DNA from: CAVSXS01 sp963767715
GTDB lineage: Bacteria; Chloroflexota; Ktedonobacteria; Ktedonobacterales; Ktedonobacteraceae
DNA length: 64,000 nucleotides
Assembly: GCA_963767715.1 (NCBI GenBank)
Contig: CAVYFA010000009.1
Span: 62,001 to 126,000 of the forward strand
Direction of reading: 5' to 3'
Shown here: one piece after another, positions 17,434 through 26,564 of the stretch
How the letters are laid out: each line of letters begins with the position of its first letter
How positions within the stretch are numbered: the stretch's first letter is position 1
Made by a program: the position numbers and the translations under genes
Notes under the pieces: generated by a model
Databases searched by the model: none
What the model saw: only the letters and a program-made list of their open reading frames with translations
What the model was told of the DNA's origin: nothing

Positions 17434-18339
17434 TTATGCTGCATGCCTGCCGTTGCCGGTCAACGACAGGAAGGCCTCTTCCAGTCCAGCGCCGACGACT
17501 TCGAGATCGCTCAACTCGGCTCCATCCCTGAAGAGGGCCGCCAGGATATCCTCCGGCTGCTTCGTGTAGATTTCAAACTTGTTGCCCACTAGCCGTACGG
17601 TCTGGCCGTCCGCGAGCGCACGCAAATCCTCGAGCGCGACGTTCGGGGCACGAAAGCGGATATATTTGCCCCCAACGTGGCTCTTGATCTGCTCGGGCGT
17701 CCCGTCGGCGATAACCTGCCCCTGGTTGATAACGACGATGCGCCTGGCCAGGGCATCCGCTTCTTCCAGGTTATGGGTCGTCAGGATGATTGTTTTGCCC
17801 CATGCCACCTGTTTATCGATCTGGTCCCAGAAATTGCGGCGCGACTCCACATCCAGGCCGGTGGTGGGTTCGTCGAGAAAGAGCACGTCCGGGTTGCCGA
17901 CAAGGGCCAGGGCGAAGTAGACGCGCTGCTTCTGGCCGCCGGAGAGCCGGCCCAGGCGTGCATTGGCCTTATCTTCCAGGCCGGCCATCTTAATAGCTTC
18001 CTGTGTCAGCATAGGATTATCATGGAAGCGTCCGAACAGCTCGACCAGCTCGCGCACCTTGAGCGTTTCAGGGATACCCGACTCTTGAAGCATGACGCCG
18101 ATGCGCTTGCGGTGGTTGGCGAGCCGGGGGTTCTCGCCAAAAAGCGCGACACTGCCGCTGCTGGGCCGTCGCATGCCAAGCATCAGCGCGATAGAGGTGG
18201 ATTTGCCCGCGCCGTTGGGGCCCAGGATAGCCACAACTTCGCCCGGCTCGACCGCGAGGCTGACGCCTTTCAGAGCCTGGACATTGCCATAGTTTTTAGT
18301 GACATTATCGAGTTCGACCGCAGGGGTTGCTGTTGCCAT
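17434..18339 (-). CDS. ABC transporter ATP-binding protein (DrrA-like)
   Basis: 301 residues. Walker A is GPNGAGKS (40-47), signature LSGGQKQR, Walker B VLFLDEPTTGLD and the switch histidine in ILTTHNLEEAD. The C-terminal 80 residues form the extra domain common in DrrA-type exporters. I chose the ATG at 18339 with AGGAG ten bases upstream instead of the longer frame from 18399, whose first 20 residues do not fit the family. It is the first gene of the operon with the permease and a methyltransferase. Confidence 0.92.
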   Translation of the reverse strand: MATATPAVELDNVTKNYGNVQALKGVSLAVEPGEVVAILGPNGAGKSTSIALMLGMRRPSSGSVALFGENPRLANHRKRIGVMLQESGIPETLKVRELVELFGRFHDNPMLTQEAIKMAGLEDKANARLGRLSGGQKQRVYFALALVGNPDVLFLDEPTTGLDVESRRNFWDQIDKQVAWGKTIILTTHNLEEADALARRIVVINQGQVIADGTPEQIKSHVGGKYIRFRAPNVALEDLRALADGQTVRLVGNKFEIYTKQPEDILAALFRDGAELSDLEVVGAGLEEAFLSLTGNGRHAA

Positions 18340-18633
18340 CAGTTTTATACTCCTTTGTTGCATGAGCCAGACTATGTATGCCTGCTGCCTCTGATCCATG
18401 GTTTTGATATTAGATCATTTTACGTAGCTTGCCGGCGACCGGCGTTGAGTAAAGTATACGGGATATGCGTGTTGTAATGGAGTGCAGATCGGCCTGTTTT
18501 GGGCATATGACGTAAGTCATAGACTTAGACAAAGACCCTGCCATTCCGCACAATCAGCAGACCGGTACCTTTGGCAAATAAAAAGGGCGATGGCAAGCAT
18601 CGCCCCGGACGTGGTGAAGGTATCGGATGTTCT
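18340..18633. other. intergenic region between exporter operon and lipoprotein gene
   Basis: No gene. It holds the leader of the exporter operon, a palindrome ATGACGTAAGTCAT at 18507-18520 (5-base arms, GTAA centre), which is operator-like, and the terminator of the lipoprotein gene. No clear -35/-10 pair could be fixed. Confidence 0.5.
18575..18606 (-). terminator. terminator of the lipoprotein gene
   Basis: On the minus strand GGGCGATG and CATCGCCC pair perfectly around a 5-base loop and are followed by TTTTTATTT. Confidence 0.85.
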
Positions 18634-19851
18634 TTAGATCGCGCCATTGACCAACACCTTTTGCATGACGGCACCGGCAATCGATCCATTGGCGTTGCTG
18701 TGGGCATACAACACCAGCATCCCCTCCTGGATTCCGGCAGGGAAGGTGGACTGGAAGTGCAGACTGGTCGAGAACGAGGTGGGACCATTACCGAGCACTC
18801 CTGTGGCGCTCGCTTTTCCAAGGGAGTTGTAGAGGTGATCCAGCACCATGACCTGGCCTATCTGCCCCTCAAAGGCATTACCCGTTCCCGTTACCTTAAC
18901 CGGCGTCACGAACGGAGAAAGCGGAGTCGGGCCGGTTATCGACATACCGTCGCTGATAACGGAGACTACTTCCCAAATGCCCCCATTGGTGTTGCCCTCC
19001 AGCCTGGAGAGCGTCACCGTGATGCTTCCGGCGACGATATCAGTGCTCCTGACTCGCGCGACCGCACTGACATCATGTGGTCCACCACCGCTGAGCAGGG
19101 TAGTCGCAGAATTTGGAGACCAGTTGAGCAGGCCCGCGGCAAGCGCCGCGGCGACCATAGTCGCGCTGAGCTTCCAGGGTTGATGTCCCTGATTGACCTG
19201 AAGCTGGTCGGCTTCAGCCTGGTAGCGCGTCAGGTCAGGGAAGAGGCCGGGAAAGACGGTTTGCACCAGCGTAGCGGCTTTGGCAGACCACTTGAACTCG
19301 CGGAAGAGGTCTGCAGTCATGGCGGAGACGGGTTTGCCCGCGTTGAGGGCGGAGAGTTCGTCCGCCTGGGCCGTCAGCACAGTGTTATAGCCGCTGATCT
19401 TCGCCTCACCCTGGACAAGCCCGAACAACTGAAAGACACGCGAGGGCGTGGCATTGGTGATGTTGTTGAACACGTAGACATCGAGCGTGTGACCATCATT
19501 GACATGGCGGACCGTTACCAGGGCCTGGAGAGCAGAAGTACCAACGATGTTGGCACAGCTCACGCTTTCCACCTTGTAAGCGCCGCTCTGCGGGATGATG
19601 AAGGCATTCCAGTAGGCGGGATTTTTGGTGGCGCCAGGACAGGGCTGCACACCCAGGAGTGCGCCCGGTGATACTGACGGGGTTGCGCCACCTGCTCCAG
19701 AGTTCCCGGAAGCAGTGCTCTGCGGGGTTGGTGTTCTGCCGGTGCTACTGTTACCTGAGCTACAAGCTGCAAGTGTAGGCATAAGAAAGAGCAATACGAG
19801 GAAACTGATGCCGAGGAACAGACGCTTAGGATAGAATGAAGTCGTTTGCAT
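18634..19851 (-). CDS. lipoprotein with C-terminal Gmad2-type domain
   Basis: 405 residues. A lipoprotein signal peptide ends at the lipobox TLAAC (C30). A Ser/Thr/Gly/Pro-rich linker follows, then an alpha-beta region (about 60-290) without a known motif. The last about 100 residues (VKVTGTGNAFEGQIGQVMVL, then LHFQSTFPAGIQEGMLVLYA) match the Gmad2 immunoglobulin-like domain known from spore-germination and other surface proteins. It is expected on the outer face of the membrane. Of three possible ATGs, that at 19851 has AAGGG at the best spacing (8 bases). Sporulating Ktedonobacteria make a germination link thinkable, but this is inference. Confidence 0.8.
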   Translation of the reverse strand: MQTTSFYPKRLFLGISFLVLLFLMPTLAACSSGNSSTGRTPTPQSTASGNSGAGGATPSVSPGALLGVQPCPGATKNPAYWNAFIIPQSGAYKVESVSCANIVGTSALQALVTVRHVNDGHTLDVYVFNNITNATPSRVFQLFGLVQGEAKISGYNTVLTAQADELSALNAGKPVSAMTADLFREFKWSAKAATLVQTVFPGLFPDLTRYQAEADQLQVNQGHQPWKLSATMVAAALAAGLLNWSPNSATTLLSGGGPHDVSAVARVRSTDIVAGSITVTLSRLEGNTNGGIWEVVSVISDGMSITGPTPLSPFVTPVKVTGTGNAFEGQIGQVMVLDHLYNSLGKASATGVLGNGPTSFSTSLHFQSTFPAGIQEGMLVLYAHSNANGSIAGAVMQKVLVNGAI

Positions 19852-20259
19852 AATCATGACCCTTTGATCGATCAAGTCAGACCTGCTAGAACGGACAATA
19901 GAGATTGTATAAGGGACATTATTATTTTGAGATCGCCCGCGCAACTGTAGCAGAGAAACCCTGCAAGAAATATGAACTGGCTCACATTTTTCTAGTTGAA
20001 GACCTCACTGTTCTTGGGTGACTTTGTCTCTTTAGCTCACCCTCATCCATAAATCAGACTTCACTCAACTCCCTTTAGCCTTTTTCTCCTATGTTTCATC
20101 GTGTTTCAACATGAGCCATTCCAGGCGTACGCTAATATTCAGAACTGTAGCGATTTATTTGGTTGCGGGGAGACGTTGAATAAAGCTACCAGGCACCCGA
20201 TAGTTTAAGTGAGGGGTACGCAAGATGGAAGGGGGAACTATCCAGTGTCGTAAGTAAGT
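19852..20259. other. divergent intergenic region
   Basis: 408 bases between the lipoprotein gene (leftward) and the LysM-CHAP gene (rightward). No gene or tRNA. The part at 20150-20255 is G-rich and could fold, but I could not fit it to a known riboswitch. Promoters for both neighbours should lie here; none is clear. Confidence 0.45.
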
Positions 20260-21096
20260 GTGAGAGTGAGTGGCCTGCCGAACTTGAGCAATCAAGCAGA
20301 CGAACAGGCGCAGAGAAAGGTGTATTTGCGTATGCAGACAAAGCTACGTGACGTACAGCCGGTACACTGGCCTACTGTGGAGCAACATCCCGCAGATGGT
20401 AGTGATATGGAAAAGGGTATCTGGCGCGTTCTTGCGCGGCATCGCGTGGCGAGCGTTGTTGTGGCGCATATTGGTGTGCTGGCGATGGTCGGGATACTGT
20501 TATTTGGGAGCGGGTTGGGCACCCAGGTAATTGGCGCGTTTGCGCATTCCCCCTGCTCGGGCGGCGACCAGGCGTACGTGGTTGTAAGGGGAGATACGCT
20601 GAGCGGCATCGCCGCGCGCTACCGTACGTCCTGGCAGAAGCTGGCCTCGTACAACCACATCAGGAACCCCAATTTGATCTACGTTCGGCAGACAGTATGC
20701 ATTCCCGGTCATTCCGTCGCTCAACACGGACCTCCTCCGGTCAAGGGCTACGGGAATTACTTCCCCTATGGACAATGCACCTGGTGGGCGGCCCAGCGTT
20801 ACTTCCAGATGAACCATATCTATGTCCCCTGGACAACGCAGTCCAACGCCTGGCAGTGGTCGGCACGCGCCCATGATTTCCACTGGAAAGTATCGACAAG
20901 GCCATCGGTAGGTGCCATCATCGACCTGCAGCCCTGGGTTGAGGGCGCTTATGGTCTGGGACATGTGGCGGTGGTCGAGCGGGTATTGAGCAATGGGCGC
21001 GTCATCGCCAGCAATATGAACTGGGGCCTCTACTACTGGCGCGTGGTGGATGTGCAGTTTACGCCCGGCCCCGGAGTGACGTTCCTGTCGTTCTAA
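20260..21096 (+). CDS. membrane-anchored LysM-CHAP peptidoglycan hydrolase
   Basis: 278 residues. An N-terminal cytoplasmic stretch is followed by one membrane helix (about 62-84). A LysM domain (105-150: YVVVRGDTLSGIAARY) then binds peptidoglycan, and a CHAP amidase/endopeptidase domain starts at about 168 (FPYGQCTWWAAQRY) with catalytic C173 and H235 (GHVAVVE). It should cut peptide stems or cross-links outside the membrane, for instance in growth or spore formation. The start is uncertain: GTG 20260 has no good site; ATGs at 20332 or 20407 would still keep the membrane helix. Confidence 0.85.
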   Translation: MRVSGLPNLSNQADEQAQRKVYLRMQTKLRDVQPVHWPTVEQHPADGSDMEKGIWRVLARHRVASVVVAHIGVLAMVGILLFGSGLGTQVIGAFAHSPCSGGDQAYVVVRGDTLSGIAARYRTSWQKLASYNHIRNPNLIYVRQTVCIPGHSVAQHGPPPVKGYGNYFPYGQCTWWAAQRYFQMNHIYVPWTTQSNAWQWSARAHDFHWKVSTRPSVGAIIDLQPWVEGAYGLGHVAVVERVLSNGRVIASNMNWGLYYWRVVDVQFTPGPGVTFLSF

Positions 21097-21127
21097 CAAT
21101 CCGGGGGCCGGCAATCGGTAAGTGGAG

Positions 21128-23254
21128 TTACGCTCCCGACGGGAACGCGCTCATCATCGGGCTCCTGGGTTCTGGGTCAGAGCCGGAGAGCGGGTGGGTG
21201 ATAAACCAGGACTGGCAATCGAAGGGCTGCTCGCCCGGCTCAGGAGCGACTCGCGTGTAGGTGCCATCGGAATGTAACTCGCGAGCGTTGACAGTATCGG
21301 CGAGCTCGGGTTGTAGGATGCGTTCCAGAATCGCGACGCGCAGCGTGGGATCTTCGATGGGGAAGAGCGTCTCGACGCGCCCGTCCAGGTTGCGCTGCAT
21401 CATATCGGCGCTGCCCAGGTATAGTTCTTCCTTGCCGCCATTGGCGAAGTAGAAGATGCGGCTGTGCTCCAGGAAGCGACCCACGAGGCTGCGCACGCGG
21501 ATAGTCTCGCTGACGCCGGGCAGGCCGGGGCGCAGACAGCAGATGCCGCGCACCAGCAGGTCAATACGCACGCCCACCTGCGACGCGCAGTAGAGTGCGC
21601 GGATAATTTCGGGATCGACAAGCGCGTTGATCTTAAAGGCGAGATAGCCATTACCGTGTTCGCGGTGCGCGTCAACTTCGCGTGCGATGCGTTGCAGTAT
21701 GCCCTTGCGCAGGTGCAGGGGAGCCACAAGCAGGCGCTTGTACTCACTGTTGCGGGAGTAACCGGTCAGGGTGTTGAAGAGCAGCGAGACATCGGCGGCG
21801 ATGTCGGAGCGGCAGGTCATCAGGAACAGGTCTTCGTAGATGCGCGCGGTCGTGGCGTTATAGTTGCCGGTGCCCAGATGCACGTAGCGGCACAGTCCGT
21901 CGGCTTCGCGGCGCACCACCAGGGCAACCTTCGCGTGCGTCTTGAGGCCGACCAGCCCGTATACCACGTGGACGCCCGCCTGCTCCAGGGCCCTGGCCCA
22001 CTCGATGTTGTTCTCCTCGTCGAAGCGCGCCTTGAGTTCCACCAGCACCGCCACCTGTTTGCCGAGCTCTACCGCATCCAGCAGCGCCGCTACGACGGGG
22101 GAGTTGCTTCCCACGCGGTAGAGGGTTTGCTTGATGGCCAGCACCTGCGGGTCGTGCGCGGCGGCGTGGATAAACTCGACGACGGTATCGAAGGTATCGT
22201 AAGGTTGATGCATCAGCAGATCATGTTCCTGGATGGCGGCGTACAGGTCGCTTGCTTTTCTCAGCGAGGGAGGCCGGCGCGGCGTGAAGGGCGGGTCTTT
22301 CAGCTCAGGGCGATCAAGGCGGTAGAGTTCCATCACATCGCCAATGCCGAGCGGGCCATCGATGACCGTCAGGTCCTCCTCGGTGATCTCCAGGTTCTCG
22401 ATCAGCAGTTCGCGGATGCGCTGCGGCATGGAGGGATTGACCGCCAGGTCAACCACCGCGCCGAAGCGGCGCTCGCGCAGGCCCTTCTCGATGCTTTCCA
22501 GCAGGTCGGCCGATTCGTCTTCGCGAATCTCGATATCGGCATCGCGCAGCACGCGGAAGGCATACGATTCCCAGACATCGAAGCCGGGGAAAAGTGAGCC
22601 GAGGTGCGCGCGCATTACCTGTTCGAGCCAGACAAAGGCAACTGCCCCGGGCGCGCTGCCCTCGATTGGTACAGGCACCAGGCGCGGCAGACTGGGCGGG
22701 ACTTTGACGCGCGCGAAACGATCCTCGGAGAGGGCTACGGCCAGGTTGAGGCTGCGGCTGGAGATATGCGGGAAGGGATGCCCGGGGTCAACGGCCAGGG
22801 GTGTCAGCACGGGGAAAACCTCGTGCTCGTAATAAACGCGCATATGCTCACGCTGCCGGGCATCGAGCTGCTCGTAGTCGAGGACGTAGATATGCTGCGC
22901 CGTCAGCAATGGCAGCAGTTCGTTACGCCAGTACTGGCGCGTCTCCTGCACAAGCGGGGCCAGCGCCTCTCGCACCTCCGCTATCGTCTGCGCCGGCGTC
23001 CGGCCGTCGGGACTCAATGAGGGGACGTGCGCCGCCAGCAGATCATCCAGCCCGGCCAGGCGCACCATAATAAATTCATCCAGGTTAGTATCGAAGATGG
23101 AGAGGAACTTGACGCGCTCCAGCAGTGGGTGACGCGCATCCTGCGTCTCCTCGAAGACGCGCCGGTTGAACTCGATCCAGCTTAGCTCGCGATTCAAATA
23201 CAGTTCGGGATTATCTAAGTCGGTTGTATGTGAAGGTGATTTTCTCTGGCCCAT
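21128..23254 (-). CDS. ppk: polyphosphate kinase 1
   Basis: 708 residues, the usual length. It makes long-chain polyphosphate from ATP, reversibly. The N-terminal domain (YLNRELSWIEFNRRVFEETQ) is followed by the two phospholipase-D-like C1/C2 domains. The autophosphorylated histidine is H459 in VHLGTGNYN, and C2 carries LVGRFLEHSRIFYFANGG and GSADMMQRNLDGRVE. I chose the ATG at 23254 with AGGGGAG just upstream over a GTG at 23275. No exopolyphosphatase or Pho regulator gene is next to it, so it seems to be a lone gene. Confidence 0.96.
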   Translation of the reverse strand: MGQRKSPSHTTDLDNPELYLNRELSWIEFNRRVFEETQDARHPLLERVKFLSIFDTNLDEFIMVRLAGLDDLLAAHVPSLSPDGRTPAQTIAEVREALAPLVQETRQYWRNELLPLLTAQHIYVLDYEQLDARQREHMRVYYEHEVFPVLTPLAVDPGHPFPHISSRSLNLAVALSEDRFARVKVPPSLPRLVPVPIEGSAPGAVAFVWLEQVMRAHLGSLFPGFDVWESYAFRVLRDADIEIREDESADLLESIEKGLRERRFGAVVDLAVNPSMPQRIRELLIENLEITEEDLTVIDGPLGIGDVMELYRLDRPELKDPPFTPRRPPSLRKASDLYAAIQEHDLLMHQPYDTFDTVVEFIHAAAHDPQVLAIKQTLYRVGSNSPVVAALLDAVELGKQVAVLVELKARFDEENNIEWARALEQAGVHVVYGLVGLKTHAKVALVVRREADGLCRYVHLGTGNYNATTARIYEDLFLMTCRSDIAADVSLLFNTLTGYSRNSEYKRLLVAPLHLRKGILQRIAREVDAHREHGNGYLAFKINALVDPEIIRALYCASQVGVRIDLLVRGICCLRPGLPGVSETIRVRSLVGRFLEHSRIFYFANGGKEELYLGSADMMQRNLDGRVETLFPIEDPTLRVAILERILQPELADTVNARELHSDGTYTRVAPEPGEQPFDCQSWFITHPLSGSDPEPRSPMMSAFPSGA

Positions 23255-23414
23255 TGGCTCCCCTTGTCCTGACACTCGTTACGATTAATGTATTCTAGCA
23301 TCGAAGTTGAAGGAAGCGCAAACGTGCCTTGTGCAATGCAGCAAGCCTCACGACCTCGCAAATTCAAGGGCGAAAATTTCGCGTAGCCCAAACGGGCGAA
23401 CGAGCGCATTTGCC

Positions 23415-23444
23415 TTGACAGTAGCCGGCGCGCTATTGTATCAT
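23415..23444 (+). promoter_or_regulatory. promoter of tRNA-Leu
   Basis: TTGACA (23415-23420), 18-base spacer, TATCAT (23439-23444). The tRNA begins 44 bases further on. Confidence 0.65.
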
Positions 23445-23488
23445 CCTCTGGTGAGGTTTTTCAGCTTTCTTGAGGTATTTTTACTAGC

Positions 23489-23570
23489 GGGCGGTTGCTG
23501 AAATTGGTAGACAGGGCGGACTTAGGATCCGTTGGCGCGAGCCATGAGAGTTCGAGTCTCTCACCGCCCA
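23489..23570 (+). tRNA. tRNA-Leu (UAG)
   Basis: An 82-nt class II tRNA. Acceptor GGGCGGT pairs with ACCGCCC and the discriminator is A. The anticodon loop CTTAGGA gives anticodon TAG, the long variable arm is TGGC-GCGA-GCCA, and the T arm is GAGAG/CTCTC with TTCGAGT. CCA is not encoded. No clear terminator separates it from the trigger-factor promoter. Confidence 0.95.
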
Positions 23571-23591
23571 TTTTCGCCTCGTAGCTCAAAT

Positions 23592-23621
23592 TTGAATTGC
23601 TTGTACTGGATTCCTTATAAT
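23592..23621 (+). promoter_or_regulatory. promoter of the trigger factor gene
   Basis: TTGAAT (23592-23597), 18-base spacer, and a perfect TATAAT (23616-23621), 28 bases before the start codon. Confidence 0.7.
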
Positions 23622-23649
23622 ATAGAGTATTACGCCCTTTGGAGGAAAT

Positions 23650-25062
23650 GTGAAGGTCACGGTAGAAAAATTGCCGGGGAGCGAAGCGCGCTTTGATGTA
23701 GACTACACCTGGGACGAACTGGAAAAAGCTTCGGATAAGGCTTTTCGCAAGCTTGTGCAGAAGATCGACATTCGCGGGTTTCGCCGGGGTAAGGCACCCC
23801 GCTCGCTGGTTGAAAGGCAGCTCGGCAAAGAGTATATATACCAGGAGGGTCTCGATGATTTGATGAACGAGACCTACCGCAACGCACTCAAGGAAAACGA
23901 TATCACCCCTCTGGACAAGCCGGAGATCGATGCCCCGGAACTGCAGCTCGGCCAACCCTATCACTTCAGCGTCACCGTCCCGGTCCTCACTCCCGTCGAA
24001 CTGGGCGACTATCGCTCCCTGCATTTTGAGCGAGAAGATGCTACTGTGACCTCGGAAGAAGTGGAGCAGCAGATCGAGGCGCTGCGCAACAGCAAGGCCA
24101 CCTGGGAAGAAGTAGAGCGCCCCGTCGAGATGGGGGACCGCGTGACCGTCGATTTGAAACTGACCGTCGAGGGCGAGAAGATCTCCGACCTGACGAACAA
24201 TCCCTTCGAACTGACATCCGAACGGCACGGCCTCTTTAGCGGGATGGATGAACACCTGCTCGGCATGAGGCCCGGCGAGAGCAAGACCTTCACGACCACT
24301 ATCCCGGAAGATTACACCAATACAAAGCTGGCCGGGAAAGAGGGGCACTACGAGGTCACGCTGCACAAAATCGAAGTAAAAAACGTGCCTGAACTCGATG
24401 ATGCGCTGGCACAACAGGTCAGCAATGGCCAGGTCGCCAGTGTAGAGGATCTGCGCAAGGCCGTCAGCGATGAACTGCTCGCGGATAAAAAGAATCGCAA
24501 CACAGAGGCGCTGCGCGAGAAAGTCTTGCAGGCGGTGATCGACCAGTCAAGCTTCTCCTTGCACCCACTTCTGATCGAGCAAGAGCAGGAAGAGATGCTG
24601 CACCAGTTGTCACACACGCTCGAAGATCAGCACATGTCGGTAGAGCAGTACCTGATGCTGATCCGCAAGAGTCGCGATGAATATAGGAGGGAGATCGAGC
24701 CGGCAGCGGAGGAACGGGTGAAGCGCCAACTGGTGCTGGACGCGGTCAGAAAGCAGGAAGAGATAGAGGTATCACCCGAGGAACTCGACCTGCTGGCGCG
24801 TATCTACGCTCAGGCTGGCCAGCCCGTCGGGGGCAACGAAGAGCAATTGCGCGCGCTGGCATCGATGCTGCTGCGCGATAAGACCCTGGCGCGCCTGGTA
24901 GAACTGACCGCCGGCCCTGAACCGGATGTAGAGGGTGAGAGCGAGGAAGAAGAGCAGGTGGCTGAAGATAAAGCCGTGGCCGCTGCTGAAGTGGGCGAAG
25001 AGATCGCGGCAGGCAGGCGGAAGAAGCCAGTGAAGGAGCGAACGAGGCGGAAACACCGGTAG
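23650..25062 (+). CDS. tig: trigger factor (ribosome-associated chaperone), altered tail
   Basis: 470 residues. The ribosome-binding N-terminal domain is clear, with the signature GFRRGKAPRS (about 43-52). A PPIase domain (about 165-245: VEMGDRVTVDLKLTVEGEKI) and the helical chaperone domain follow. It shields nascent chains at the exit tunnel. Translation starts at GTG 23650 with GGAGG before it. The tail in this frame ends basic (RRKKPVKERTRRKHR), unlike family members. In the -1 frame the sequence runs on as an acidic tail (AEEASEGANEAETPVVGTSE) to TAA at 25143-25145. I infer loss of one base near 25010-25020, or an assembly error. Confidence 0.93.
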   Translation: MKVTVEKLPGSEARFDVDYTWDELEKASDKAFRKLVQKIDIRGFRRGKAPRSLVERQLGKEYIYQEGLDDLMNETYRNALKENDITPLDKPEIDAPELQLGQPYHFSVTVPVLTPVELGDYRSLHFEREDATVTSEEVEQQIEALRNSKATWEEVERPVEMGDRVTVDLKLTVEGEKISDLTNNPFELTSERHGLFSGMDEHLLGMRPGESKTFTTTIPEDYTNTKLAGKEGHYEVTLHKIEVKNVPELDDALAQQVSNGQVASVEDLRKAVSDELLADKKNRNTEALREKVLQAVIDQSSFSLHPLLIEQEQEEMLHQLSHTLEDQHMSVEQYLMLIRKSRDEYRREIEPAAEERVKRQLVLDAVRKQEEIEVSPEELDLLARIYAQAGQPVGGNEEQLRALASMLLRDKTLARLVELTAGPEPDVEGESEEEEQVAEDKAVAAAEVGEEIAAGRRKKPVKERTRRKHR

Positions 25063-25157
25063 TGGGTACCAGCGAAACAACCGCCGATACTGGTGATGAG
25101 ACACAGGCGGGACAGCAGGAAGAGCAAGCGCAGCAGGCGCATTAATCACGAACGATA

Positions 25158-25192
25158 TTGACGACCGCGAGGGGTCGCCATACATTGAAACT
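25158..25192. repeat. dispersed repeat C half-copy upstream of clpX
   Basis: GACCGCGAGGGGTCGCCA followed by TACATTGAAA resembles one arm of the hairpin between the femX genes (CCGCGAGGGGTGCCACTACA). It forms the short tig-clpX gap and makes the frame appear open upstream of the true clpX start. Confidence 0.5.
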
Positions 25193-25217
25193 ATTCCGAG
25201 AGGGAAAGGCGGCAGAC

Positions 25218-26495
<1,278 letters not shown>

Positions 26496-26564
26496 GCAGG
26501 CTCATTCGTCTTTATCAATGGTATCTTATGTAGAGTAAGGGATATACTGAAGGCGGGGGAACTT

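Noticed and set aside
18571..19671. A 366-codon frame on the plus strand opposite the lipoprotein gene
   Set aside because: The minus-strand gene has a perfect lipobox, ribosome site and terminator; the plus frame runs through that terminator.
20140..20260. A possible cyclic-dinucleotide riboswitch before the LysM-CHAP gene
   Set aside because: Genes of this kind are often so regulated and the leader is G-rich, but I could not fit the conserved c-di-AMP or c-di-GMP motif positions. A covariance-model search would decide.
21464..22597. A 377-codon frame on the plus strand opposite ppk
   Set aside because: Shadow of ppk codon structure; no ribosome site or family pattern.
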